Origin: Delphinus delphis
Lineage: Eukaryota > Chordata > Mammalia > Artiodactyla > Delphinidae
Assembly (NCBI RefSeq): GCF_949987515.2
Contig: NC_082703.1
Span: 11,866,680-11,930,679 of the forward strand
Length of the DNA stretch: 64,000 nucleotides
Reading direction: 5' to 3'
Shown here: positions 54,063-64,000 of the stretch, piece by piece
Layout of the letters: each line of letters starts with the position of its first letter
Numbering within the stretch: the first letter of the stretch is position 1
The notes under the pieces: model-generated
Seen by the model: only the letters and a program-made list of their open reading frames with translations
Databases searched by the model: none
Told to the model about the DNA's origin: nothing
Position numbers and translations under genes: made by a program

Positions 54063-55525
54063 TAGAGATTACTTTGCTGATAGAGAAAGTAACTGATAAG
54101 CTTTCTACAAGGATTAAATAGGGTGCTCTTATTCTTTCTCTTCCAAGGGTATTATGTTTTTAATCCCCTTGAAAGTTGTATGTCATTATCATTAATCATT
54201 TGATTAGTCCTTTTGTATTTCCCTAATGTCTTTTAAAAAGTCTCACAGCCATAGTAGATTAGCTGCTAATCTTATCCCCTTGCTTTTACAACAATTCCCT
54301 AATTCCTTTTGCATGTTATTTCCACCTGCTGAGTAGAGAATGCACTCAGCTTGGGGTTATATTGATTGATTGATCTAGTCTTCATCTTTCACAGCCTGGT
54401 AACACAATTAACTTCCATATTTTACATCCTTCCAGCAACACCTCTAATTTCCAGGATTTTGGCCAAGCACTCATCTCTCTGTTTATATCTGCATAGGGAG
54501 GACAAGAAGTGACTTTAAGCAGGCAAGGTGGCAACTTTCTTGCTGTTGTCATTTGCTTTTCACTGTGTTTACAATACAGTGAGTTTCAGTAATTTAGAGG
54601 AAGGCATTCTTAGTAGTAGCAGTTACTTTCTCTTTGTGTTTGTCTATAAATATTATAAAACAAGGTTGATATGGAGGATAAGGGTAGATAATCCATTTAC
54701 GTAATCCAGGTTATCTTCCTTGTTATGGAATAGGTTGCAAGTTATCATTTGCTAATTTACTCCATGGTTGAGTGATTCTGTTTAGGTCAGTCCAGTCAGA
54801 ATTTGGGCATTTGAGAAGATTGAAGGAAGGACTAAAGACTGGAGGATCGAGTTAGTGAAGAGTTGATCTGTTTTCTCACCTTTGTAGCCACAATGACCTT
54901 GACCTCTTTGTGGAACCTGACCTATTTTTCTCAAAACTTCTAGACCCTAAAGGGAAAGGAACCAGGGGACCCTGAAGCCTTGGGGGCCCCTTAACCTTAA
55001 TTATCCCCCTGTTGAAAAGCAGCTGGACTAGAAGTACTCTTTCCCATAGCCTAGGCTCTTGGGATAGTCTGTAAAGCATGTAAATTACTTTTAGCTTTAC
55101 TGTCATTTGACTATGTATAATTAGGTAGATACAGACTTTTCCTTGGGCCCAGAGGGAGAGCCTGCGCCAGATTTTTAGAGAAGTCCATCCACATGGGACA
55201 GAATATTAAAACAAGATTTGGATTTCTGAGTCAGAACAAAATCATGGAAATGTTTGAGGACTAGTTTTTGCTTCTAGTTTAGGAAATCCCTCATATTGGA
55301 GTTTCATTGATCCAACATAGACAACTGATCGTGGGTTATCTTGATAAAATTGTTAAACGACACATAGTTTAAAAAGTAATCTCTCTCTTGCCTGTTCTAT
55401 TTGCCCTGAGGGCGACAGACTAAATCCCAGCAATAAATATAAATGAGTAAGTCTTGAGAAATGTGCTGGTAATCCTTAGACGTTCCCTTTGTGGAGTGCC
55501 CAAATTTTATTGTGCCTGACCATCT
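54063..55525. other. Probable intron, unassigned
   Basis: About 1.5 kb with no repeat I recognise; the antisense frame 54876-55106 has no splice support. No RNA gene seen. Confidence 0.4.
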
Positions 55526-55527
55526 AG

Positions 55528-55716
55528 ATTGGGGGTTCTCAAAATGTGGTTCCTGGACCATCAGCATCACCTGGGAATTTATTAGAAATAGAAATTTGGG
55601 GGCCTCAGCTCAGACATAATGAATTGGAAACTCTGGAGATGGGACCTAGGAATCTGTGTTTTAATAAGCCGACCAGGTGATTCTGATACATGTTAAAAGC
55701 TGGAGAACCACTAATC
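55528..55716. mobile_element. MER5A (hAT-Charlie MITE)
   Basis: GGGGGTTCTCAAAATGTGGT at one end and AGCTGGAGAACCACTAATCC at the other are the terminal inverted repeats; CAGCATCACCTGGGAATTTA and GACCAGGTGATTCTGATACA are internal marks. It is about full length and encodes nothing. Confidence 0.9.
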
Positions 55717-56199
55717 CTAGATCATCAGGGATAACATGGTTTTTTTGCTTTGTTAGTCCATTGCTTCAATATAAATACCAATTACTCATGTGGGTATTAC
55801 TGCCTATGTGTACTCCAAGAATAGGCAGTTTGTGTTATTAGTATTGCATTGAATGGTACCCAAAATAAAATTGTTGGTGGCTTTCAGAGTTCTTTTCTAT
55901 TTCCTTGTCTTTTCATCCTGCTGAGTGCCTGGAACAAGGTAGCTGCTTGTTATATACTTGTTAAATGAATAACTGTCTCCCTTCCCTTCCCAGAAAGCAA
56001 AACCACATTCTTTTAAAATTTCTTTTGGATTCTTTCTCTGCAGGAGCATTAAGTCTGAAAGTGAGGTTCCCAGTTAAGAGCATTTCTTTCTCCTAATAGT
56101 GATACTGGTTGAAAGAGATTGCTAATACTAAAAAGAAAAAGTGAAAGAAAGGAACAGTTGTTAACGTAGCTGATTGGATGCTTTCCTCAGCATTATCTA
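55717..56199. other. Probable intron; possible L2 tail near 55925-55975
   Basis: GAGTGCCTGGAACAAGGTAG followed by TATACTTGTTAAATGAATAA resembles the L2 or MIR 3' tail. The rest is unassigned. Confidence 0.4.
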
Positions 56200-56201
56200 C
56201 C

Positions 56202-56392
56202 AGTAGTTCTCAAACTTAGCTTACATCAGAATCACCTGGAGAACTTGTCCAATCACGATTGCTGGTCCCAACTCCCAGAGTTTCTGATTCAGTATGTCTA
56301 GGATCTGGCCAGAAGATTTTCATTGCCTGTAAGTTTCCAGGGGATACTGATGCTGCTGGTCTACGGACTGTAATTTGAGAACCACTGCCCTT
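56202..56392. mobile_element. MER5A (hAT-Charlie MITE), second copy
   Basis: CAGTAGTTCTCAAACTTAGC and GTAATTTGAGAACCACTGCC are the ends; AATCACCTGGAGAACTTGTC and GATACTGATGCTGCTGGTCT lie between. It is in the opposite orientation to the copy 650 bp upstream. Confidence 0.92.
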
Positions 56393-56696
56393 GGCTCACG
56401 AAGATCAGAAATACAGGTAATTTCATGAATGTGAATGTTAGTTCCTGGTGCTTGCACACCAATGATCTGTAATCTGTAAAAGTATATATACTTGGATAGC
56501 AAACTTACTGAATTTTTTTTTCCAGAGGTCTCTGTTTAGGTCTTCTTTCTCAACATGAGACTTTTTTTTCAGACTTCTTTAAAAACTGATTTAAAACTCA
56601 CCTGCTTAAATAATTGAATTTAATTGAGTGGAATAGATTTTTTACCCAAATCTTGCCACACTGATCACTTCGTTTCTCTGCTTTTCATCTCACGAT

Positions 56697-57190
56697 TTGT
56701 CAAGAGTTTAGCTAAGCTACTGCATGGTATTGCTGCCTCGACATTCATTTGGTTTGGCCAAGCAGCCTGAGGTGACCTTAAACTGACACTAGCCCCCTCA
56801 TGCAAGTGCATGCCCTAAATAGTAGCCCTCAGAGTCACAAGCACATGCAGGTTTCTGATAGAACTGCCCCGACAGTCACCTGTCCCCATTGCCTTCCCCT
56901 TTTGTGCCCATGTGGCTTACCAAAACCCTGCTCTTTTGGTTTGAATTGATCAATGCAGGCTTAGCCCAGGAACCCCAGAGCACTTCACACACCTACCCTG
57001 ATAAAGGTGTGTGCTTCAGGTCCTGCTTCTTTCTGTCTGCACTCTGCCTTGACCTCCCCATGTGGTTTCTTGAGGTGTGTCAAGTACTTCCGTTAGGACC
57101 TGTGAATAATAAACTTCTTTATTTCATTTCCTCTTGTGATCCGTTGTTGAACCTTGGCTTACCACCCGGCACCCTGTGCTCCACTTAATA
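56697..57190 (+). mobile_element. Probable ERV1-like solo LTR, family unassigned
   Basis: TGTCAAGAGTTTAGCTAAGC at the presumed left end, CATGCAAGTGCATGCCC, GTGTGCTTCAGGTCCTGCTT, then GACCTGTGAATAATAAACTT (AATAAA signal) followed 20-70 bp later by GAACCTTGGCTTACCACCCG. This U3-R-U5-like order, and its likeness to 26.28-26.33 kb, suggest an LTR. The 99-codon frame over it is not considered a gene. Confidence 0.5.
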
Positions 57191-57550
57191 AGTGTTGATT
57201 TGACAAATTCATAACAAGCTTACCTAGTTTTCCAAAGTAATTTTATACCCAAACATGTGTTGCTTGTTTATCTTCTGGAGTTGATGTTTGTTCCTCTATT
57301 TTCTGTTCTCTAATACAACTTCCTAAAGAATGGGAAAGTTGACATTGCTTTCGGATTTTTTTCTCACAACTAAACAGTTTTCTAGACTTGATTCCTTGTC
57401 ACTTGAATTCTTACACAATATGTTCTTAGCATCTCCTGAAACAGATTAAAATGAAATGGAACTCAGGCTTTTTTCCCCTAACTCTTTTGTAAGCCATTTT
57501 TTCTTGCTAAATTGTTCTAAAGAAGAAAATCTGAAATAGATCAACGAATA
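57191..57550. other. Probable intron, unassigned
   Basis: AT-rich with no recognised element. Confidence 0.35.
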
Positions 57551-57567
57551 CAGAATTCTTAAGTTTA

Positions 57568-57936
57568 TTGTTGTTGGGTTTTTTGGTTTGTTTGGTTTTT
57601 GGGTTTTTTGGCCACGCCATGCAGCTTTTTTTTTTTTTTGCGGTACGCGAGCCTTTCACTGTTGGGACCTCTCCCGTTGCAGAGCATAGGCTCTGGACGC
57701 GCAGGCTCAGCGGCCATGGCTCACAGGCCCAGCTGCTCTGCGGCATGTGGGATCTTCCCGGACCGGGGCATGAACCCGTGTCCCCTGCATCGACAGGTGG
57801 ACTCTCAACCACTGCGCCACCAGGGAAGCCCCCGTGCAGCTTGTATGTGGGATCTTAGCTCCCCAACCAGGGATTGAACCCAGGCCCTTGGCAGTGAGAG
57901 TGCAGAGTCCTAACCACTGTATGCCAGGGAATTCCC
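57568..57936 (-). mobile_element. Older short SINE, split by a younger SINE
   Basis: Left: GTTTGTTTGGTTTTTGGGTT then TTTTGGCCACGCCATGCAGC. Right: TATGTGGGATCTTAGCTCCC, CAACCAGGGATTGAACCCAG, CCACTGTATGCCAGGGAATT. A long exact target duplication CAGAATTCTTAAGTTTA lies at 57551-57567 and 57937-57953. Confidence 0.95.
57628..57834 (-). mobile_element. CHR-type SINE nested in an older SINE
   Basis: T-run, GCGGTACGCGAGCCTTTCAC, reversed head GCGCCACCAGGGAAGCCC. Flanked by TGCAGCTT at 57620-57627 and 57835-57842, taken from the older SINE. Confidence 0.96.
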
Positions 57937-57953
57937 CAGAATTCTTAAGTTTA

Positions 57954-58549
57954 ATAAAAACTTTAATTGAATGTTTCAGCCATACCCACACAGATCAAAT
58001 GCATACATCCTCTGCAGATTCAAGTCAGAGTTTCTATACTAGATAGGTTCTAGTAGAGGAAAAAAGTCTTGAAGACGCATCTAGTTTTTCTCTTAATAGA
58101 GTATCTCCCGTGAATTTGTGGAAAGGCTTTCCAGATCAGTACCTTCTTTGTTACAACCTGTGGTTGGTGTTGCTCAGTAATTTCACTGTCCCCATACCAG
58201 TTTTTTTCCCCTATTCCAGGGGTTTTGTTCGCCACTGTTTTGCTATTCCAGAAAGCCTGGATCAGCTCTGCAGGTGTCTTTATGTTAACATCCTTCCTTG
58301 AGCAACTTTCATGATCAAATTAAAAGAAAATTGGAAATGTTTATATTCTTATACATACTTGTTTTTTAGACATGCCAGTCAAATTAATTTACAAGTTTGC
58401 TTCAGATTCTTACTGATGTATTGACTTAAAAATTATATTTTAACTTACTGTAATTATAGTAGATATACAGATGCCACTAATCATTAACTTCCAAATATAC
58501 ATATTATCCATATAAGTATTACTAAATATTTCATACCATTTTTGATATT
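57954..58549. other. Probable intron, unassigned
   Basis: No recognised repeat or exon. Overlapping frames on both strands at 58050-58301 have no splice support. Confidence 0.35.
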
Positions 58550-58551
58550 TT

Positions 58552-58861
58552 TTTAAAAATGAATTTATTTATTTTTGGCTGCGTTGGGTCTTCGTTGCTG
58601 TGCGCGGGCTTTCTCTAATTGTGGCGAGCAGGGGCTACTCTTTGGTTGTGGTGCGCAGGCTTCTCATTGCAGTGGCTTCTCTTGTCGAGCATGGGCTCTA
58701 GGCACACGGGCTTCAGTAGTTGTGGCACACAGGCTCAGTAGTTGTGACACACGGGCTTAGTTGCTCCGCGGCATGTGAGATCTTCCCAGACCAGGGCTCG
58801 AACCCGTGTCGCCTGCATTGGCAGGTAGATTCTTAACCACTGTGCCACCAGGGAAGTCCCA
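58552..58861 (-). mobile_element. CHR-type SINE, long form
   Basis: AAAATGAATTTATTTATTTT tail, GGCTGCGTTGGGTCTTCGTT, AGTAGTTGTGGCACACAGGC body, reversed head CTGTGCCACCAGGGAAGTCC. Flanked by CATTTTTGATATT and CATTTTGATATT. Confidence 0.95.
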
Positions 58862-59560
58862 TTTTGATATTCTTATGTGACTGCCAGCTCACATTATAGG
58901 ATGAACCATCACTATCAAATTGCTCAGAATTTCTACTTCCTAAATTATTTGGCATTTCATTTTTATACGCCAGTCTCTCATCCTTATTACATTGATACTA
59001 CATGACTACGCCTACCCCCGACTGTTTTTTTTATATTGTATCCTTTTATTTATTGGGTCTCTTGGGCAGTGACACTTCATTGAAGCACTTGAGTAAAACA
59101 TAGGCAAATTAGTAAAGGATAAGATTTTCTTTTGTTTATACACTGAGTTTTAAAATGTGTAGTAATGGTATTTTCAAAAATGGATCTAAATGTCTATTTT
59201 AAATACCTTTTTGTATTCTTGAATGTTTAACTTGGAGAAAAGAAAAAATCTAGAATTTGAGGTCAGTCCAAAATTTTGCTGGATGTTTTCACTAATAAAA
59301 AGTACATTATCTTAAAAAATGTGTAGCATTTTAATGTATGGCTTAGTAACATATAGATATTACCATGTAATCAATAGTATTATCCTGAAGTCAAAGCATA
59401 AGTAATATTTCAGTAATATCCTGAAATGAGGGCATAAGTAGTATTATCCTGAAATCAACATATAAACGTGAAGCTAATTATAACAAGGTACCAAGATTTG
59501 GACTAATCATAACGGTGCATATAATCAGAGTTAAGGTTTAAATGCCTCTAGAAAGAAGCT
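58862..59560. other. Probable intron with an imperfect triplication at 59375-59465
   Basis: Otherwise unassigned. Three consecutive segments share AGTA(T/A)TATCCTGAA(A/G)T with spacing of roughly 30-36 bp, and the first two also share GCATAAGTA. Confidence 0.55.
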
Positions 59561-59564
59561 TAAG

Positions 59565-59795
59565 AACTGGTTGGGATAGCATAGTGGTTTAGAATCCAGA
59601 CATCATGCCTGGACTGGAAAACCAACTTCACAGTTGGGTAACCTTAGGCAAGTGTTTTAAACTTTCTGAGTCTCTGTTTTCTCATCAGGAAAATGGGAAT
59701 AATACTACAATCAATGAAAATTAAATGAGATACTGTATATAAAGTACACAGAGCATGGCATGTATCACAACTGTTTACAATGACTGTTAACTAAG
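59565..59795 (+). mobile_element. MIR, nearly full length
   Basis: GGGATAGCATAGTGGTTTAG, ACAGTTGGGTAACCTTAGGC, TGAGTCTCTGTTTTCTCATC, AGGAAAATGGGAATAATACT and AAATGAGATACTGTATATAA then AGTACACAGAGCATGGCA follow MIR in order. Confidence 0.9.
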
Positions 59796-60178
59796 ATTTT
59801 GGTATAAAACTAGCAATGTTGTTTAGTGTTTTGTGCTGTATATGAAATCCAAGAGCCTGCTTATGCGCTGTGTCACAGTGTCGTTTTCCCTACTAGGTGG
59901 CTAGTGGTGAGCTGATTCTGAATAGCAGATGAGAATGTACTGAAGGGAAAGAGAAAGACTTAAGTGAGAAAAGAGGAATGAGAGAGGAGAAGAGAATGCA
60001 AGGGTGTAAGAGAGAAGGCACTGAGACATGCAGAAAATCAACCCCTCCTTCCCCCCAAATGAAACAGGAGTGAAAGGCCAGCAGAAATCAGGAAGAAAAA
60101 AGTGGATGAAGAGGTGATTCTGGAAGGAGCTTCTGACTGTAATTCTGTACATATTTCTGCCTTTTTGTTTTTTTGTAG
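59796..60178 (+). other. Intron just before the exon candidate, with polypyrimidine tract
   Basis: Purine-rich from 59930 to 60120, then a C/T-rich run ATTTCTGCCTTTTTGTTTTT ending in GTAG at 60178, a strong 3' splice site. No repeat recognised. Confidence 0.5.
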
Positions 60179-60254
60179 ACATTCCTTTGTCATTTTTCAT
60201 GTATGGACTGAGTCCTGATCATAACCATATGATGGTACATTCCATTGAAGAGTG
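60179..60254 (+). CDS. Candidate internal coding exon (76 bp), gene unknown
   Basis: Preceded by a long T-rich tract and TTTGTAG, followed by G|GTAAGT, both close to consensus splice sites. Of the three plus-strand frames only one is open across all 76 bp; it encodes 24 whole codons, from IPLSFFMYG to HSIEE, flanked by split codons (-AC at the start and TG- at the end, giving Cys or Trp). Stops in the other two frames make a coding role in this frame the simplest reading. It lies 12 kb downstream of the CpG island, and both donor candidates in the island match its phase. The peptide is rich in Met, His and Phe and I do not recognise the protein. It could instead be part of a 5' UTR, with translation starting at an ATG within it. 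Confidence 0.55.
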
Positions 60255-61434
60255 GTAAGTATTTCAAGTAATGGCTTCACTACTGCTATTACTTATAGTA
60301 TTTACTTTTTTTTAACCCACCTGGGGTAAGCTCTTCCACTTTATGATTGCCATAAATAATTGGCAATAAAAAAATACCTGAAGAATCTGTATATTTTTTC
60401 ACTAACTTTATAAGGAACTATAGTTGGTGCTGGAGATAGAAAAATGGGTAATATAGTCCGGTGGAGAAGACTGGCCCATACAAAACTGACCTTAATTTAG
60501 CATAAGTATTGAATTTTTGAATCAGTTGGCAAGTCAGGCCAGTATGCAAATATTGCTTAGAACATCTGTGGTAATCAAAGTTTGGAATTGTCTTTTGAAC
60601 CAGTACATACGCAGAATGAGAAACAGTTATTTGGTATCCAGATTTTTTCATTTTTATGTATTTTTAATCAAAACTGGTATTGCCACATTTGGTCACCCAC
60701 ATACTAATCAGATGGGTTTTAAATGATATTTAGTTGATTCTAAAAACAAAACATCTCAGAGGATAGAAAGTGAACCAACTGTTGACATTTAATAGAACAC
60801 AAGTACCATAGTCATAGACAGAAGTACTCTAGGCAAATACTTTTTCTTAGTCACTTGAAAGTTAGTGGAGGGATCAGGGCTGTTTAACTTATGAAGCTAT
60901 CAAACTTTAGTGGCATCAGCTTGCATACAGTATACAATTTCTTGCATATACATGGAACTACAGAGAAAATGTAAATAAATAGAGCCTGAAAGTGGTAGAG
61001 AGAAGGGGAGGTAGTACAGTTTACAATATAGCCTTAAGCCTTACTGAAACACAGATGAGAAGAGTAAAGCTTAGGAGCAGACATTTAGTGAGTGGTAGAA
61101 TCAGGACAGGAAACCCATGTCTGCTGATATCTTGTATACTGTGTCATAAATACTGGTGAAAAAATTCTTTTTCAAACCAGTTCCATAAAATTTAGAAGGA
61201 AAGTGAGAAGTTGGATTAAGTCACAAGAGGGTGAGCTCTCTAGCCAGGTTACCCTCAGCTACTTGTAACTGGGGCTGACAATTTAGATTTTTTTCCCTTA
61301 TATTTTAACTGGTCACTGTGATTAGTTCTAGACTTTTTTGCATTTGGGGAAAAATTGCTTTTTCAATCTTAGTAAAGTCTTCAGAACAAATCTGAGAGCT
61401 TCTCTTGGATTTTTACTTGGTAACATTCCATAAT
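60255..61434. other. Probable intron; MIR-like patch near 61045-61125
   Basis: AAGCTTAGGAGCAGACATTT followed by AGTGAGTGGTAGAATCAGGA is weakly like antisense MIR. Nothing else recognised. Confidence 0.4.
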
Positions 61435-61512
61435 ATCACCCCAAGGCAGTAAGATTTTATTCTCCCCGAATAGATCACCCCAAGGCAGTAAGATTTTATT
61501 CTCCCCGAATAG
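61435..61512. repeat. Exact tandem duplication, 39-bp unit
   Basis: 61435-61473 and 61474-61512 are identical, each starting ATCACCCCAAGGCAGTAAG and ending CTCCCCGAATAG. There is no third copy; the sequence after it diverges at once. Confidence 0.97.
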
Positions 61513-63449
61513 TTCAAGTTAGTAACGTTTTACTATAAATTTCTAGGAGTTTAAAGATGTAGTGCATTCTAACGTAAGGTATTTTCTTTTGATACAGCGT
61601 GTCTTTCTGGGGAAGTGGTTGATTCGGGCACTGATTTCAGAAGCACACAGTTCTGCTTGTCTAAAATCTTTTAAACCTAAGTAAAACAAGTATGAGAAGA
61701 GCAGAGCTGTTCTCTTGGGGGTTGTTGCTTTGTCTTTTCTTTCTTTTGTTTTTTTTTTAAATCTTCCTTGTTTTTTTTCTGTAGTGAGTCCAGGTACCTA
61801 CTAGAATTACTGTGTAGCTGTTAAAAGCCCTTGTCTTGATTTAGAATAATGCCCTCCAGGGAACTAGGACTCAACAGATGGCTCATCTTCTCCAAAAGGA
61901 TTTGATAATCTCCACATGGTGCTCTTTCTAAAAGATTCTGAGATTTGGCAATGGCAAAGTAAACATGATGAGTGGAAAAGAAATGATAAGATAGACCTAA
62001 TGGCCATGTTTAATAAAATTAGAAGCAAAATAAAACTATTCTTGAACCTCCTTTGCTATTTTATTTCTAGTTTTCTATTAACTTTATGTGAAGAGGGTGG
62101 AGGTGATCCAGAAACATTTTTTATTTAATAACTTCCACCTTCTGTGTATAAGACTGAGGGGCAGTTTAAAAAGAACACAACAACTTTATGGTTATCATTG
62201 TTCTGCATTTAGGCATTCCAGATGTCCCTCTCTCCTCCAGAGCTCCAAGTCACCTATAGCTAAACCTCTAGTTAAAGAACTTGAGAGAACTAAGAATAGA
62301 ACTTTCTAAGTTACTACAATGAAGTCGAGCTTTCTTTAAATGTGTATGTTCACAAAGCGTTGACATTAAACCTTTTGAATAATCTCTATATCTAATGCGA
62401 TATGTGACACACAATAATGGTTTCATGGATGTTGAATCTGAAATCAATAAGAACAAATGGTCTGATGCTCAGCCAGGTGCTCCTGCCCAAATTAATGGAC
62501 AAATAAAGGTCCATAACATTCTTTAAGTGAAAGAAGGCAATTATTTAATAGAGGGTTTTTTACTGATAGCAGCTTAGGGGCATTCTCTGCCCCTTCAACA
62601 AAATTTGGTTTCAAGTTTCCCAGCCCATGACAAACAGTATATTGTTTGACTTTACCTCTCTAACTCCCCCCACCTCAATTCAAGAGACATTTATTGAAAA
62701 TCTGTTTGTATGAAGTTAGGTGTTAACCTTTGAGTCATTAAGCTATACTTTTTTTTCATCTGAGCCTTTTTGCTTCTCATCATACAGATCATAATCCTTT
62801 ACTCTCTAATGGTCAGTTCAGCTTGACCAGTGGGAGATCTTCTAAAAATCCTCCAGTATTCATGTTTTCCCTCTTAGTGTTCTATGTGTTTATTGTGACC
62901 TCAGAAGGGATTTCTCCTTCCAGTTTTCTGTCATCATCCAATTCCTTTCCATGCGCCTGGATCTTTTTGCTCTTGGCCTCCTCAGTGTAGTGCTTCATTT
63001 CTGCTTGGAAACGCATTACCAGAAACTGCCACTCTTATGGGACTGCAGACGTTCTCTTAACCTTTTTGACTACCATCTCTTTCTTCCATGCCTCCCATTT
63101 CATCTCTCCCCTGCTGCTTTTTTATCTTCACTATAATCTCTACCCCTTTCACGGTTGTATTTTTTATCAGCCTCTTGGCATACTTTGTATCATTATTGAA
63201 GCTGGATTTGCCCATGGTCACTCATTCCATTTCATTAATAATTTTCCTAACATTCTACATTTCCTTTCCCCTGAAATGCCTAGCAGTGCTAGAGAGTATC
63301 ATGATTAATTCTTCTGTATCCAACTTGACTTTTTTTATATTATGTTCTCAATTAGGGATCTAGTCTTGTTTCCTTAAAAAATAACCATTTATGTTGCCAC
63401 CATTTAATAAATAAGCCATCTCTTTCCTAACAATTTGACACCTTTATTA
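61513..63449. other. Probable intron, unassigned
   Basis: About 1.9 kb. Frames of 60-91 codons occur near 61916-62309 and 62951-63363 but none has matching splice sites. CAAGAGACATTTATTGAAAA near 62682 is L2-tail-like. The C/T-rich 62860-63350 stretch may be an old repeat that I cannot name. Confidence 0.35.
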
Positions 63450-63625
63450 TGTATTAATTTTTCACAGATACTTCGATTTATTTCTGGACTCTGTTCTGGT
63501 CCTGCTGTCTATATATGTCCTGAGCCAATACTTCATCATTTTGATTATAGTAACATTATAATAAATTTTAATAACAGTTAAGGATATTGGCTATTCTCAG
63601 GCAGTTACTTTTCTGCATGCATTTT
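63450..63625 (-). mobile_element. L1 ORF2 fragment, antisense
   Basis: GATTTATTTCTGGACTCTGT, CTATATATGTCCTGAGCCAA, TTTTGATTATAGTAACATTA and AAGGATATTGGCTATTCTCA follow the antisense RT-region of L1. It ends at the SINE, and TCTGCATGC recurs after the SINE at the window edge. Confidence 0.75.
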
Positions 63626-63991
63626 TTTAATGGCCATATTATTTTATTGATTGATTGATTGATTGGCTGCATTTTGGGTCTCTGTTGCTGCACACGGGCT
63701 TTCTAGTTGCAGCAAGCAGGGGCCATGCCCTGTTGCGGTGGCTTCTCATTGCGGTGGCTTCTCATTGCGGTGGCTTCTCATTGTGGTGGCCTCTCCTGTC
63801 ACGGAGCACAGACCCCAGGCACGTGGGCTCAGCAGTTGTGGCACATGGGCCCAGTAGTTGTGGCTCAAGGGCCCTAGAGCCTAGGCTCGGCAGTTGCGGC
63901 GCATGGGCCCAGTTGCTCTGCGGCACGTGGAATCCTCCCATACCAGGGCTTGAACCCACGGACTCCCAACCACTGCGCCACCAGGGAAGCC
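63622..63991 (-). mobile_element. CHR-type SINE, long form, with internal 16-bp tandem growth
   Basis: ATTGATTGATTGATTGGCTG tail, GGGTCTCTGTTGCTGCACAC, body and reversed head ACTGCGCCACCAGGGAAGCC. The segment 63735-63795 has about 3.5 copies of GCGGTGGCTTCTCATT, normally single. Flanks TTTCTGCATGC (about 63610) and CTCTGCATGC (63991-64000) are the target duplication inside the L1. Confidence 0.93.
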
Positions 63992-64000
63992 TCTGCATGC

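Noticed and set aside
1..64000. A previously unknown multi-gene system such as a defence island or biosynthetic cluster
   Set aside because: There is no operon-like or clustered coding sequence. The window is a typical mammalian mix of repeats, one CpG-island promoter and introns.

Overview
This window looks like nuclear DNA of a mammal, almost certainly a cetacean (whale or dolphin). The main evidence is about thirty copies of a tRNA-derived SINE whose head carries Pol III A and B boxes and begins GGGCTTCCCTGGTGGCGC, in both a short (about 200 bp) and a long (about 300-340 bp) form. These match the CHR SINEs of cetaceans, hippos and ruminants, and the abundance of the short form points to cetaceans. 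The rest of the repeats are ordinary placental-mammal families: L1, L2, MIR, MER5, MER20, MaLR/MLT1 LTRs, a MER41-like LTR and an ERVL-like remnant. There are no bacterial-style genes, operons, CRISPR arrays or tRNA/rRNA genes. Family names are from memory of consensus sequences and were not checked with a search.

Layout. From 1 to about 46.9 kb the DNA is repeat-rich with no exon I could defend. It holds old L1 fragments on both strands, L2 and MIR relics, three clear and one tentative MLT1-type LTR, an LTR fragment near 4 kb, an ERVL-like remnant at about 22.6-25.1 kb and many young SINEs, several nested inside older elements. A 1.5-kb young L1 at 34.3-35.8 kb sits inside an older L1 and has an intact 15-bp target duplication. 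From about 46.97 to 48.2 kb lies a strong unmethylated-type CpG island with GC boxes, an NRF1-like palindrome and a G-quadruplex tract; it looks like a housekeeping-type promoter. From 48.2 kb to the end the DNA is repeat-poorer and is best read as the first intron(s) of a plus-strand gene that starts in the island. The one good coding-exon candidate in the window is 60179-60254: a polypyrimidine tract and AG, 76 bp open in a single frame, then GTAAGT.

How it fits together. Two candidate donor sites in the island (after 47250 and after 47971) both end first exons in phase 1. Either would join 60179-60254 with the frame kept and create an Asp codon at the junction. I do not recognise the encoded peptide and do not name the gene. 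Nearly all long open frames elsewhere are translations of SINEs, L1 or LTRs, not genes.

I found no convincing new biological system. The more unusual items are the CpG-island gene start, two exact tandem duplications (36 and 39 bp), a perfect 17-bp-arm inverted repeat, a palindromic MITE-like element, two SINE-in-SINE nests with both pairs of target duplications visible, and three retroelements with internal minisatellite growth.
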